From assembly GCF_003641205.1 (NCBI RefSeq), contig NZ_CP032762.1:2108001-2172000 (forward strand): DNA of 64,000 nt. Direction: 5' to 3'. Below the pieces are notes generated by a model. The model was not told the origin of the DNA. It searched no databases and was given only the letters and a program-made list of their open reading frames with translations. The stretch is from Rhodococcus sp. P1Y. GTDB lineage: Bacteria > Actinomycetota > Actinomycetes > Mycobacteriales > Mycobacteriaceae. Made by a program: the position numbers and the translations under genes. This document shows positions 47,230 through 56,103 of the stretch, one piece after another. Each line of letters starts with the position of its first letter. The stretch's first letter is position 1.

Positions 47230-47330
47230 CCCGTGCGTGCGTAGTGACACTCCAGTGTCACTACGCACGCACGTGCTGGTCGAGGTCGTGAGCGCGTAGT
47301 TACGGCGGGCGGTGCTTTTGCGCGCACGGG
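47230..47330. repeat. Family B MITE-like repeat, copy 2
   Basis: 101 bases. The left half is a perfect palindrome with 20-base arms (47232-47251 and 47254-47273) around CC; the right half (47287-47330) is a 44-base segment of the same length as the right half of copy 1 and about two thirds identical. It starts CCCGTGCG and ends CGCACGGG, so the inverted ends are kept. No run of T follows, so it is not a standard terminator. Confidence 0.8.
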
Positions 47331-47352
47331 CGCGCAGCGCATAATCCTGGGC

Positions 47353-48174
47353 ATGGGACCGCTGACGGGCAAGACGATTGCACTGACCGCCGAGCGCCGG
47401 GCGGACGAATTCGCGGTTCTTCTCGAACGCCGCGGGGCCACGACGATTCACGTTCCCGCCATTCACGTGTTGCCGCTGATCGACGATTCGGACCTGCGTG
47501 AGCAGACGGCCCAACTCATCGCCAGGCCTCCGCAGATCGTGGTCATCAGCACCGGTATCGGTTTCCGAGGCTGGCTCGATGCCGCCGAAACCTGGGATTC
47601 CCGCCAGGAACTTCTGGACGCCCTCGAGGCCTCGCGCATCATTGCGCGAGGCCCCAAGGCTCGTGGTGCAATTCGTGGCGTCGGCCTACGAGAGGTGTGG
47701 TCTCCCGCTACGGAGGCTTCCCAGGAGGTGGCCGATCACCTCGAAGCCGAAGGAATCGTCGGCGTCGACATCGCGGTCCAGTTGCACGGCACCATTACCG
47801 AATGGGAGCCGACGATTCACCTGGGCGAGTCGCTCGAACGACTCGGCGCCGACGTTCGAGCGATCCCCGTCTACCGCTGGATCCGGCCGGTGGACCAGGG
47901 CCCCCTCATCGACCTGCTGGCCAAAATTCTGAACCACGAGGTCGACGCCGTCACGTTCACGAGTGCGCCCGCCGTCGCCTCGCTTCTGTCGACAGCCAAG
48001 GACAACGGCCTGCTCGACGAATTCCTCACAGCACTACGAGGTCCCGTCTCCGCCATCTGTGTCGGGCCGGTCACTTCGGCGCCACTGGATGTCCTCGATG
48101 TTCCGACGCGTATGCCGGAGCGGGCGAGGTTGGGTGCGTTGGCGAAGTATGTGGTCGACGAGCTCGGTTCTTGA
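47353..48174 (+). CDS. Uroporphyrinogen-III synthase-like protein, without regulator domain
   Basis: 273 residues of the HemD fold: PLTGKTIALTAERRADEFAV, HVPAIHVLPLIDDSDL, VVISTGIGFRGWLDAAE (the HemD S/T-GxxG site), RGPKARGAIRGVGL, and VDAVTFTSAPAVASLLSTA, AICVGPVTSAPLDVLDV at the end. The actinobacterial relatives I know (Rv0260c type) carry a C-terminal OmpR-like DNA-binding domain of about 100 residues; this protein stops just where that would begin. It overlaps the convergent MMPL gene by 104 bases. No other heme genes are nearby, so it may have a regulatory rather than biosynthetic origin. Confidence 0.85.
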   Translation: MGPLTGKTIALTAERRADEFAVLLERRGATTIHVPAIHVLPLIDDSDLREQTAQLIARPPQIVVISTGIGFRGWLDAAETWDSRQELLDALEASRIIARGPKARGAIRGVGLREVWSPATEASQEVADHLEAEGIVGVDIAVQLHGTITEWEPTIHLGESLERLGADVRAIPVYRWIRPVDQGPLIDLLAKILNHEVDAVTFTSAPAVASLLSTAKDNGLLDEFLTALRGPVSAICVGPVTSAPLDVLDVPTRMPERARLGALAKYVVDELGS

Positions 48175-50185
48175 ACGGTATCCACCAATTCCACTGTCCC
48201 AGCAGCGTCATGGTCGCGGGGACCAGTACCATTCGCACGATCGTCGCGTCGACGAGGACCGCGGTGGCAAGTCCGACACCCATCATCTTGATGGTCACGT
48301 CGGCGTCCATTGCGAATCCGAGGAACACGGCGATCATGATGGCTGCAGCGCTGGTGATCACCCGTCCGGTCGACGCGACCCCGTCCACCACCGAGGAGTG
48401 GGCGTCACCGGTGCGCAACCACAGTTCGCGGACCCTGGACAGCAGAAACACCTCGTAGTCCATGGACAGCCCGAACAGGATGGTGAACATCAGAATCGGA
48501 ACCCAGCTCGACACCGGTACCGCATGCGGAAGGCCGAGTGCCGAAGCGCCCCAGCCCCACTGGAAGACCGCCACCATGACGCCGTATGCGGCGGCAACCG
48601 ACAATAGGTTCATCGCAGCGGCTTTGAGAGCTACGACGATCGACCGGAACACCACCGTCAGCAGTACGACCGACAAGGCGACGACGAAGGCCACGACGAG
48701 CCAAATGCGTTCGGCGACCTTGTCGGTGATGTCGGAAAAGATCGGTGTCACGCCGGTGGCGATAACACCATCGGGCAGCACCTCTGACCGAAGGTGTTGC
48801 AGCAGTGCCGCTGTCGCTTCGTCGCTCGGTCCTGTCGTGGGTTCGAGCGTCACGACGGCCGTGTCGCCTGTAGCATTTGTCAGCGGGGCGCTGATCGACA
48901 TAATGCCTGGCTCGCGAGAAAGTTTGTCAATCAATGCAATCGGAGATGTCCGACTGAGATCCACAGCCAACATGAACGGCCCGTTCGCGCCCGGCCCGAA
49001 TTCGCTGTCCACAAGGTCGTAGGCGAGACGGGTTGTGTTCGACGTCGGCTGAGTCCCCGCGTCCTGTGGCCACATGCGCATGTCGAGCACGGGCGCCGCG
49101 AGCACGGCCAGCAACATCAGAGCGGCAAGACCGAAGACGACGGGTTTGCGGCACACCATGCGCGCCCAGCGTTCGGTACGCGACGGACCTGCGGAAACGG
49201 GCACTTTCTTGCGCAGCAACCGCTTGCCGGCCAGCCCGCACAGCGCGGGCACGAGGGTGATCGACGTGAGCATCACTGCGCCCACCACGGCCAACGTTGC
49301 GTACCCCATCGACGCGTAGACCGGAAGCCCAGCCAGTCGGAGACCGAGCAGGCACAGCAACACCGTGCTCCCGGCGAATACCACGGACACTCCTGCGGTC
49401 GAGTTCGACTGAAATGCAGCCTCTTTCGACGACAGACCTGATCGAAGGCCGTCGGCGAAGCGAGTGACGAGCAAGAGCGCGTAGTCGATCCCGACGCCGA
49501 TGCCGACCATGGTGGCGATCGTCGGTGCCATGGGGCTGATTTCGGTGATCGAGGCCAACAGCACGACTGTCCCCGAGCCGATGCCGACTCCGATGACAGC
49601 TACCGCGATCGGAAGCCCGGCGGCAACAACGGATCCGAAGGCCAGCAGCAGGATCACCAGTGCGACGACGATGCCGACGGCCTCTGCCGCACCTCCCGGC
49701 TTACTGATGTTCTCGGCGACCTGTCCGCCGAGTTCGACTTGAAGTCCCTCGCGCTCGAGCGGTGCGGTGGCCGAGCGGAGCGCATCGATACCGTCGGTGC
49801 CCTCGAAATCGGTGACCGGGATTCGGTACTGGACCGATACCAGCGCAGTGTCGCCGTCGGACGAGACGCGTGCAGGCGAGACAGTGCCGACACCGTCCAG
49901 CGCTTCGAGTCTGCCGCGTAGGCCGTCGAGAACAACCGGATCCAGTGCCACGTCGTCGTGCACCACGACCCGAGCATCGGTCCCGGCGAGGTCGGGAAAC
50001 CGCTCTGCGAGCATGTCGCTGCCCGCGATCGAATCGAGGCCCTCCACGTGGTAGTTGTCGTGCATCTGTCCGCCGAATGCTCCTGCGGCACTCATCGTTG
50101 CCGCGAACAACACGACCCAGACGGCGACGGTTCGCCAGGGGTGGGCAGCGCACGAAGCGCCGATTCTGCCGAGCAAGATCCTCAT
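48071..50185 (-). CDS. MMPL-family transporter
   Basis: 704-residue RND/MMPL protein with 12 helices in two sets of six. A first helix (TVAVWVVLFAATMSAAGAFG) precedes an outer domain, then GIGVGIDYALLLVTRF, and in the second half TILFGLSMDYEVFLLSRVRE, the conserved Asp-Tyr pair of the proton relay. It ends LGQWNWWIPFKN plus a tail of about 30 residues that overlaps the HemD-like gene and is probably dispensable. MMPL proteins export lipids or lipopeptides in mycolic-acid bacteria. It starts 44 bases after the giant regulator gene and is presumably controlled by it. Confidence 0.93.
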   Translation of the reverse strand: MRILLGRIGASCAAHPWRTVAVWVVLFAATMSAAGAFGGQMHDNYHVEGLDSIAGSDMLAERFPDLAGTDARVVVHDDVALDPVVLDGLRGRLEALDGVGTVSPARVSSDGDTALVSVQYRIPVTDFEGTDGIDALRSATAPLEREGLQVELGGQVAENISKPGGAAEAVGIVVALVILLLAFGSVVAAGLPIAVAVIGVGIGSGTVVLLASITEISPMAPTIATMVGIGVGIDYALLLVTRFADGLRSGLSSKEAAFQSNSTAGVSVVFAGSTVLLCLLGLRLAGLPVYASMGYATLAVVGAVMLTSITLVPALCGLAGKRLLRKKVPVSAGPSRTERWARMVCRKPVVFGLAALMLLAVLAAPVLDMRMWPQDAGTQPTSNTTRLAYDLVDSEFGPGANGPFMLAVDLSRTSPIALIDKLSREPGIMSISAPLTNATGDTAVVTLEPTTGPSDEATAALLQHLRSEVLPDGVIATGVTPIFSDITDKVAERIWLVVAFVVALSVVLLTVVFRSIVVALKAAAMNLLSVAAAYGVMVAVFQWGWGASALGLPHAVPVSSWVPILMFTILFGLSMDYEVFLLSRVRELWLRTGDAHSSVVDGVASTGRVITSAAAIMIAVFLGFAMDADVTIKMMGVGLATAVLVDATIVRMVLVPATMTLLGQWNWWIPFKNRARRPHTSPTHPTSPAPAYASEHRGHPVAPK

Positions 50186-50229
50186 GTGGAAGCTCCTTCA
50201 TGTGTGTGGTCCACACAGACTGAGCCGAC

Positions 50230-53200
50230 TCACTTGGAGTCTTCTTGGGGCTTTCTAGTCGCCATGGAGATCCACCGAGGGTTACCCCACGCATGTGCAA
50301 GCTCCAACGCCTTGACCTGGTGACGGACCGCGAGATCGGTCTCGCCGAGAGCTGCAGCCAGACTGGCCAGCACTGTGTCGACGGGACCGATCACGTAGGT
50401 CCCGGTGGCAATCCCTGCCAGGCGTCCGGAGAATCTGGCCAACGACAAGTACACCTGCCGGGCTTCGTCGACTGCGTCCGTCGCAACCACTGCCATTCCG
50501 CGCAGCGTCAGGAACAGAGATTCGAAGAAGTCGTGGCGTATCCGGCCCGCAGAGCGCCTCACCTCGATCGCTTCGTCGAGCTCATTGCGTTCGACGAGGA
50601 CGAGGGCCAGCAGGTCCGCGGCAACGTCCGGGTATTGCGCGTAGAGCATCCGCAACTCGGCCTCGAACGTCCCCAGCGTCCCAGACGTCACCGCGGTAGT
50701 GACATACGCCAAAGCGTGTATGACGTCGGCGTTGACGGCGAGGCTTGCCCGCAACGCGGCACCTCCGACGTCGAAATAGTGGTGGGCGTCGTCGAGTTCG
50801 CCCACCGCGTGTGCGAGCATTCCGCGGGCGAGTTGACACGTTGCAGAAGCCTGCTGCCAGCTGTAGTTCTCGGCGAGTGCAGACTCTGCGTCGAGATGTG
50901 CACGCATCGACTCGAATCTGTGTTCTGCGGCGTCGACCAGAAACGCGCCGTGATGACCGATCATCGTGAACACCGGCATGTCGTTCGATGTCCCCAGTTC
51001 GATCAGCTCTACCGAGAGCGTCATTCGCCGCTCGGGATCGAGGTCGGACGCGACCAGATTCCACAGGGCATTCGTCGCAAGCCCGCGAATTTCCGGCTCG
51101 CCGAGATTCAGTGACAGCGCGTACGCCCGCTCGGCAGCGTCCATCGCCCGGTCGTCGAGCTCTCCCCGGATCTCGTCGACGAGCGCGCAGAGTAGTCGGC
51201 ACGCCGATGCGTCGTCGAGATCATCCCTGGCGAGGGCTCGTTCGATCAGCTCCACGAGTCCGGCGTCGTACGCGCCGTATTCGCGCTTGAGCCACGTCGT
51301 CGGCAGCTCGCCTGCAGTCAGGGTGCGGATGAGAAGATCGGTGCGGCCGGAGCGTTCGGCGATGGACACCGCTTCCCGACGCGTCACTGCGGCCCCGATA
51401 CTTGCGCCGCCTGCGACCTGGGCGGAGATGCGTCGTGCGAGCAAGTCGATATGTTCCTCGACGGAGCCGTGCGGCAGCCGGGACCAGGCGGTGAGCGCGT
51501 CGGTGTAGAAGCGGGCCGCGGATGCATGCGAGTATCTGCTGTCTGCCTCGGCGGCGGCAGCCACCGAGAAATCGAGTGCCTTGCGAATATCGGTGGATGC
51601 TGACAACTGCGAATAGTGCAGTGCCAGAGCGGGATAATCCGGCTCCGCCTGCCGCTCCAGCAGCGCGCCGATGCGGGTGTGCCACCGGCGACGGCGGAGT
51701 AGCGTCATGTCGGAGTACAAGGTATCGCGCACGAGTACGTGCGTGAACCGAATTCGTTCCGGATCGCTGTCGTCGATCAAACCCGCGACCACTGCAACGT
51801 CGAGTGCGTCAAGGGCGGTATCGGTGTCGAGTTCGGCTGCCTCGAGCACGATATCCAGCTCTGCCTCGCGTCCGAACATCGCTGCAAGCCTGAGCATTAC
51901 GACGGTCAACTCCGGCAGTCGTGCGAACCGTCGGCGGAGGACGTCTCGAACCCCCTCCGGCACTTCGGAGGTGGCGACAACGTCACCCTCGCTGCCCAGC
52001 AGCAGTGCACTCTCACGAAGGTAGAAGGGATTTCCCTGCGTGCGCTCGTCGAGCGTCCGCATCGTGTGGTCGTCGGGAGCCCGGCCGGATACGTGTGCGA
52101 CGAGCGCCGCCGAGTGTTCGGCACTCAGACCACCGAGAGGAAGTCGTGTCGGTGACTGCGCGGCAAGAGAGCCGATCGTCTCGTCGAGTTCGGGATTGGT
52201 CTCGTCCGGCCTGTACGCGGCGACAATACGCATCCGAGGGGAAGACTCACGCGCGAGCGCGACGAGCAACGAGAGCGTGTCGGGATCGGCTCGGTGCAGA
52301 TCATCGAGCACGAGCGCGAGCGGGGTGCTCACGGATATCTCGGACAGGTAGTCGACGACTGCGCGCCGAAGTAGAAAACTGCCGTGAGGCCGGGATTCGG
52401 CTCTCGAGAGGTGTACGTCCAACAGGGGCGCCAGGGCATCCGCATGGACGCCGGGGTCGACACGCGCCGTCGCCGTACGAAGAATCTCGGTCCATGCCCA
52501 TGCAGGCGGCGCACCGCCGGATTCTGGACAGCGTCCGGTGAATACGGACCACCCGCGAGATTCGAGGCGCGCTCGCGCCTGCGCCAACAGCGCCGACTTC
52601 CCTGAACCGGCCTCGCCGGAGACGAGCACGATGCTCGACGTCGTCTCCGTGATCGCGTGGATCTCGTCGATCCGGCCGAAGAATTCGGCGTGAGTTACAG
52701 CAGGGGTCGAGATGCCCAGTGCAGTAACGGGTTTCGGGATCGACACCCGATGGGCGAGAACGTCTGCTTCGAGCTCGACCAGAGCGGGCCCCGGATCGAG
52801 TCCGAGTTCGTCGCCGAGCGTCGTCCGTGCCCGTCGTAGTGCGGACAGAGCATCGGCTTGTCTTCCGGCCCTGTACAGCGCGAGCGCGAGAAGACGCCAA
52901 CTTTCCTCGCGCAGAGGGTGTTCGCGGGTGAGATCGGTGGCATCGAGCACTGCATCCGCGGCGGATCCGTCGTCCAGCATGGCGGCGACGAGCCGCTCCC
53001 TCGCGACCGTACGCAGCTCGGTCAGACGAGCGATCTCGGCCTGTGCCCACGGCTGCCCCGCAACTTCGGCGTAGGCATCTCCGCGCCAGAGAGCAAGCGC
53101 GTCGGTCAGCATCTCACGGCGATCGGTACCGGTGGCGCCGCGCACCAGGGCGTCGAACTGCCACGCGTCCACCGACTCGACCGGCAGTCGGAGTGCATAA

Positions 53201-53475
53201 CCGGGCGCCTTGCTGATCAAGATCGACGACGGCGTCCGTGGCGCTCGGCCGGGCTCGAGAGCCCGTCTGAGATTCGAAATATATGCCTGCAAGGCGCCGA
53301 TTGCCCGTGCAGGAGGTTCGCCGTTCCAGAGGTCGTCGACGATCCGGTCCATCGACACCACGTTTTCGCGGGCGATGAGGAGGATCGCGAGCACGCTGCG
53401 CTGGCGGGGGCCGCCGAGATCGATGGATCCCGACGCTCCCTCCGCGCTGATCGCACCGAGCACGCTCACCTGCAC
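50230..53475 (-). CDS. AfsR/SARP-type regulator with BTAD and AAA domains
   Basis: 1081 residues: an OmpR-like DNA-binding domain (1-95; LGGPRQRSVLAILLIAREN, MDRIVDDLWNGEPP), a BTAD domain (about 100-245; AYAEVAGQPWAQAEIARLTE, LDPGPALVELE), an AAA ATPase with Walker A SGEAGSGKSALLAQA and Walker B LALVLDDLHRADPD, then a long TPR-like helical C-terminus of about 500 residues. The layout is that of large AfsR-like activators. ATG/GTG start at 53475 (MQVSVLGAISAEG). Directly ahead of the MMPL gene on the same strand. A set of CTAG repeats with 11-base spacing lies in its upstream region. Confidence 0.92.
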   Translation of the reverse strand: MQVSVLGAISAEGASGSIDLGGPRQRSVLAILLIARENVVSMDRIVDDLWNGEPPARAIGALQAYISNLRRALEPGRAPRTPSSILISKAPGYALRLPVESVDAWQFDALVRGATGTDRREMLTDALALWRGDAYAEVAGQPWAQAEIARLTELRTVARERLVAAMLDDGSAADAVLDATDLTREHPLREESWRLLALALYRAGRQADALSALRRARTTLGDELGLDPGPALVELEADVLAHRVSIPKPVTALGISTPAVTHAEFFGRIDEIHAITETTSSIVLVSGEAGSGKSALLAQARARLESRGWSVFTGRCPESGGAPPAWAWTEILRTATARVDPGVHADALAPLLDVHLSRAESRPHGSFLLRRAVVDYLSEISVSTPLALVLDDLHRADPDTLSLLVALARESSPRMRIVAAYRPDETNPELDETIGSLAAQSPTRLPLGGLSAEHSAALVAHVSGRAPDDHTMRTLDERTQGNPFYLRESALLLGSEGDVVATSEVPEGVRDVLRRRFARLPELTVVMLRLAAMFGREAELDIVLEAAELDTDTALDALDVAVVAGLIDDSDPERIRFTHVLVRDTLYSDMTLLRRRRWHTRIGALLERQAEPDYPALALHYSQLSASTDIRKALDFSVAAAAEADSRYSHASAARFYTDALTAWSRLPHGSVEEHIDLLARRISAQVAGGASIGAAVTRREAVSIAERSGRTDLLIRTLTAGELPTTWLKREYGAYDAGLVELIERALARDDLDDASACRLLCALVDEIRGELDDRAMDAAERAYALSLNLGEPEIRGLATNALWNLVASDLDPERRMTLSVELIELGTSNDMPVFTMIGHHGAFLVDAAEHRFESMRAHLDAESALAENYSWQQASATCQLARGMLAHAVGELDDAHHYFDVGGAALRASLAVNADVIHALAYVTTAVTSGTLGTFEAELRMLYAQYPDVAADLLALVLVERNELDEAIEVRRSAGRIRHDFFESLFLTLRGMAVVATDAVDEARQVYLSLARFSGRLAGIATGTYVIGPVDTVLASLAAALGETDLAVRHQVKALELAHAWGNPRWISMATRKPQEDSK

Positions 53476-53483
53476 GCGAACAG

Positions 53484-53525
53484 ACTAGAACAGCTAGTAC
53501 GCCACTAGTGGACTACTAGAGCAGT
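53484..53525. promoter_or_regulatory. 11-bp-phased CTAG direct repeats, candidate SARP operator
   Basis: CTAG occurs at 53485, 53494, 53505 and 53516. The last three give heptamers GCTAGTA, ACTAGTG and ACTAGAG at exact 11-base spacing. SARP-family activators bind tandem heptamers 11 bases apart, one per helical turn. CTAG is rare in such GC-rich genomes. The site lies between the regulator (start 53475) and the hemerythrin gene (start 53543). Confidence 0.6.
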
Positions 53526-53542
53526 CGGCGAGCGTTACGGCC

Positions 53543-54229
53543 ATGACGAACACACAACCCGACACCAACAACATGGTCATCATCCACCAGTGCTTCCGCG
53601 ACCAATTCGCGGCGCTGCCGACACTGATTCACTCGATTCCGGATGGGGACGCCACCCGGGCAGGCGTCGTCGTCGATTTTTTGACCGAACTCACGACGGC
53701 GCTGCACTACCATCACGTCGCCGAGGACGAGGCGCTGTGGCCTGTGCTCTTGGGCCGGGTGAAGGACACGTCGGCGATCCTGTCGATGGAGGAGCAACAC
53801 GAGCGGATAGGAGAGTTGATCGACCTAGCCCTCGGTCAGGCGTCGGCGTTCCGCACCTCCGCGCGTAGTCGACGCGGAGACGCACTCGCCGATACGTTGA
53901 CTTCTCTGTCGACAGCACTGAACGAGCATCTCGACGACGAAGAGGCCATTGCGTTGCCGTTGGCCGAGCGGCACCTGACGATCGAGGAGTGGGCGCTCGT
54001 CGGTGAGATCGGCCATGCCTCCATACCGAAGAACAGGATGCTGGTAATTCTGGGTTACATTCTGCACAGCGCGACACCCGATCAGCGAACATTTTTCCTG
54101 GCGCAGAACCCTCTTGCCGCACGCCTGGCGTGGAAACTCCTAGGCAAGAGGAAATTCGAGGCCGACTATCGACGGGTATACGGTCACCCGTCGAAGAACG
54201 CAGTCAGTGCAGGTCCGACATCGCGGTAG
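53543..54229 (+). CDS. Hemerythrin HHE-domain protein
   Basis: 228-residue helical-bundle protein. The metal-binding histidines fall in MVIIHQCFRDQF, ALHYHHVAEDEALWPVL, EQHERIGELIDLAL and LNEHLDDEEAIALPLAERHL, spaced as in the hemerythrin HHE family (oxygen or iron binding). No signal peptide. ATG 53543. Divergent from the giant regulator and sharing its operator region. It overlaps the VWA gene end by 46 bases on the opposite strand. Confidence 0.9.
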   Translation: MTNTQPDTNNMVIIHQCFRDQFAALPTLIHSIPDGDATRAGVVVDFLTELTTALHYHHVAEDEALWPVLLGRVKDTSAILSMEEQHERIGELIDLALGQASAFRTSARSRRGDALADTLTSLSTALNEHLDDEEAIALPLAERHLTIEEWALVGEIGHASIPKNRMLVILGYILHSATPDQRTFFLAQNPLAARLAWKLLGKRKFEADYRRVYGHPSKNAVSAGPTSR

Positions 54230-55113
54230 GTACGGACGGTCCGGATGCGGCCGTGTCCCAGACGCGCGAGATCGCGGCCGAGATCGGTGTCGTTCTCACC
54301 CGAGGTGTCGAGCAGAACATCGAGCCGGGGGATCGCCGACGCGACGTACCGCGGATCCGGTCCGGCATTGTGCACGCAGTCCGAGAGAAGCAGCACCCGT
54401 TTATCGGGCGAAGACACCCCACGGAGAAGACTGGCCGCGGTTTCGAGCGCGAACTGCACGTTGGTCAGTCCGCGGGCCGGAATGCTCAGCACCGTGTCCA
54501 GAATTCCCAGCGGAGTCGTCGGATCGCCGAACGTGGTCAGCACCGCCGCGTCGGACCAGAACGCGACAACCGCGAGGTCGTCGGAGTTCAGTTCTCCGGC
54601 GAGGGCACCGACCGTGGCCGCGGCTGTTCGAACGCGTTCACCTTTCATCGAACCCGAGATATCGACGACGAGAACGACCGACCTCGACGTGCGCAGCCGC
54701 TCGCGTACGACGATGTCGTCGTCCTCGGGAAACGGGTTGGCCGCGAGAACGTCGACGGTCCGGTCCATGTCGAGCTCGTCGGAGCCGTCGCGGTACCGGA
54801 GCGAGGTCAGTTCGCCGATCCCGCGCCGCGCACGGTCGTCACGCCGTGGGCGGCGAACCGCCAACCGCGACGCGATCTTTCGAGCGCGGGCGCGGGTGGC
54901 TGCATCTGTCGTCGACTCGTGATCGCTCGCCTCCCGTAGGGATATCACCTCGGCGGACTCATCGGTGAATCCTGGCGCAGACGGGTTGTTCTCGCCGTTG
55001 GCTTTGCCGGCCCGGCGGCGACCGTCGACGACGAGGACCGCGCCACCACCGCCGGGTCGATAGAGCGAGGGGGAGTCGTTCAGTTGTTTCGGTTTGCGGC
55101 GCAACGGCTTCAA
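54184..55113 (-). CDS. VWA-domain protein
   Basis: 309 residues: a basic, low-complexity N-terminal third (KPLRRKPKQLNDSPSLYRPG, then RARARKIASRLAVRRPRRDD), then a von Willebrand A domain with the metal-site VVLVVDISGSMKGERV and the later VVAFWSDAAVLT and LLLSDCVHNAG. These proteins work with MoxR ATPases to activate or insert metal in a target enzyme. The only start that fits is a TTG at 55113 with a poor ribosome site; a GTG about 55 residues in is the next choice. The frame is the same as that of the moxR gene and is open from directly after its stop. Confidence 0.85.
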   Translation of the reverse strand: MKPLRRKPKQLNDSPSLYRPGGGGAVLVVDGRRRAGKANGENNPSAPGFTDESAEVISLREASDHESTTDAATRARARKIASRLAVRRPRRDDRARRGIGELTSLRYRDGSDELDMDRTVDVLAANPFPEDDDIVVRERLRTSRSVVLVVDISGSMKGERVRTAAATVGALAGELNSDDLAVVAFWSDAAVLTTFGDPTTPLGILDTVLSIPARGLTNVQFALETAASLLRGVSSPDKRVLLLSDCVHNAGPDPRYVASAIPRLDVLLDTSGENDTDLGRDLARLGHGRIRTVRTYRDVGPALTAFFDG

Positions 55114-55167
55114 CGTGCCCGACTGCTTACCAGGTGTGCGAACGGGAGAGTCGGCTGGGACGGCTCT

Positions 55168-56103
55168 TCAACCGGGCGCTGCGGCGGCCGGCTTCAGTAC
55201 GAAGTGATCCTGCCAGATCCCGTGCAGAATCTGCTCGGCCGTCAGGTCAGCGGTGCCGTCGAGGTGAATCCGGCCCGACAGAGCGACGTACAACGCGTCG
55301 AGCATCACCTGCCGGTAGTCCTCCGGCAGGTCCCGTGGCGGATCGATGTCGACGACTTCGGGAATGTGCACCTGGCGCAGGGACGCCAGTTGTTGCGCGA
55401 CCAACGTCAGGTCGATTGCGCCGCGCACACTGCTGCCCTGCGTAATGTCCTCGTGCTCGCGAGTCGCGCGCGTGAGCGACACGGAATCCGCGATGAGCCG
55501 CATCGAGTCGGCTTCCGTGCGCAATGCGACGATCCCGCGCTCGGCTTCGGCATCCTGATAGCCGACGGCCAGCCGGCAGAGTCGATCGTGGACACTAGTC
55601 GAGAGTCGGGTGGTCCCGACGTTGTCGTACGGGTTCATCGACGCCACCACCCGGAACGTGGGCACCGCCTCGACGGTTCCCACCCGTGGAATAGCGATGC
55701 GCCGTTCGGCCATGGCAGTCAACAGTGTGTTCAGTGTGTCCTCGGGTGCGCGGTTGAATTCTTCCACGTACAGGAATCCACCGGTCCGCATCGCCTCGAC
55801 GAGCGGACCTGGGACGAAGTTGTCCTCGCTGTAGTCTTCCCTCAGTACCCGAGAAGGGTTGTGATGTCCAACGATTCGAGCGGGGGTCAGATCTGCGTTG
55901 CCCTCGACGAACAGTAACGGGATACCCCACTCGGCCGTGATGGCCCCGAGCAAGGTGGATTTGCTGGTGCCGGGCGGACCTTCGATTAGAAGGTCCCGCC
56001 CAGCTGCGACCGCCGCCAGGAGTAGATCGAGCTCGCGATCCCGACCGACCAAACGGGTCGCGATGCGGCTGCGTACTTCCGTGATCGACAGTAGAGACGT
56101 CAT
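55168..56103 (-). CDS. MoxR-type AAA ATPase
   Basis: 311 residues: Walker A EGPPGTSKST (residues 41-50), Walker B FLYVEEFNRAPED, sensor 1 in VVASMNPYDNVG, and arginine-finger/lid regions after about residue 190. NIT-like N-terminal segment ITEVRSRIATRLVGRDREL. MoxR proteins remodel partner proteins together with VWA proteins; this one is paired with the VWA gene downstream. ATG 56103 overlaps the SDR stop (ATGA), so the operon reads SDR, SDR, MoxR, VWA. Confidence 0.92.
   Translation of the reverse strand: MTSLLSITEVRSRIATRLVGRDRELDLLLAAVAAGRDLLIEGPPGTSKSTLLGAITAEWGIPLLFVEGNADLTPARIVGHHNPSRVLREDYSEDNFVPGPLVEAMRTGGFLYVEEFNRAPEDTLNTLLTAMAERRIAIPRVGTVEAVPTFRVVASMNPYDNVGTTRLSTSVHDRLCRLAVGYQDAEAERGIVALRTEADSMRLIADSVSLTRATREHEDITQGSSVRGAIDLTLVAQQLASLRQVHIPEVVDIDPPRDLPEDYRQVMLDALYVALSGRIHLDGTADLTAEQILHGIWQDHFVLKPAAAAPG

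Noticed and set aside
47232..47273. Classical intrinsic terminator for the aldo-keto reductase
   Set aside because: Perfect hairpin but no T-run, and it is part of a repeat found elsewhere.
47353..48174. Housekeeping hemD
   Set aside because: No other heme genes adjoin it and the sequence is nearer to the HemD-like regulator group.
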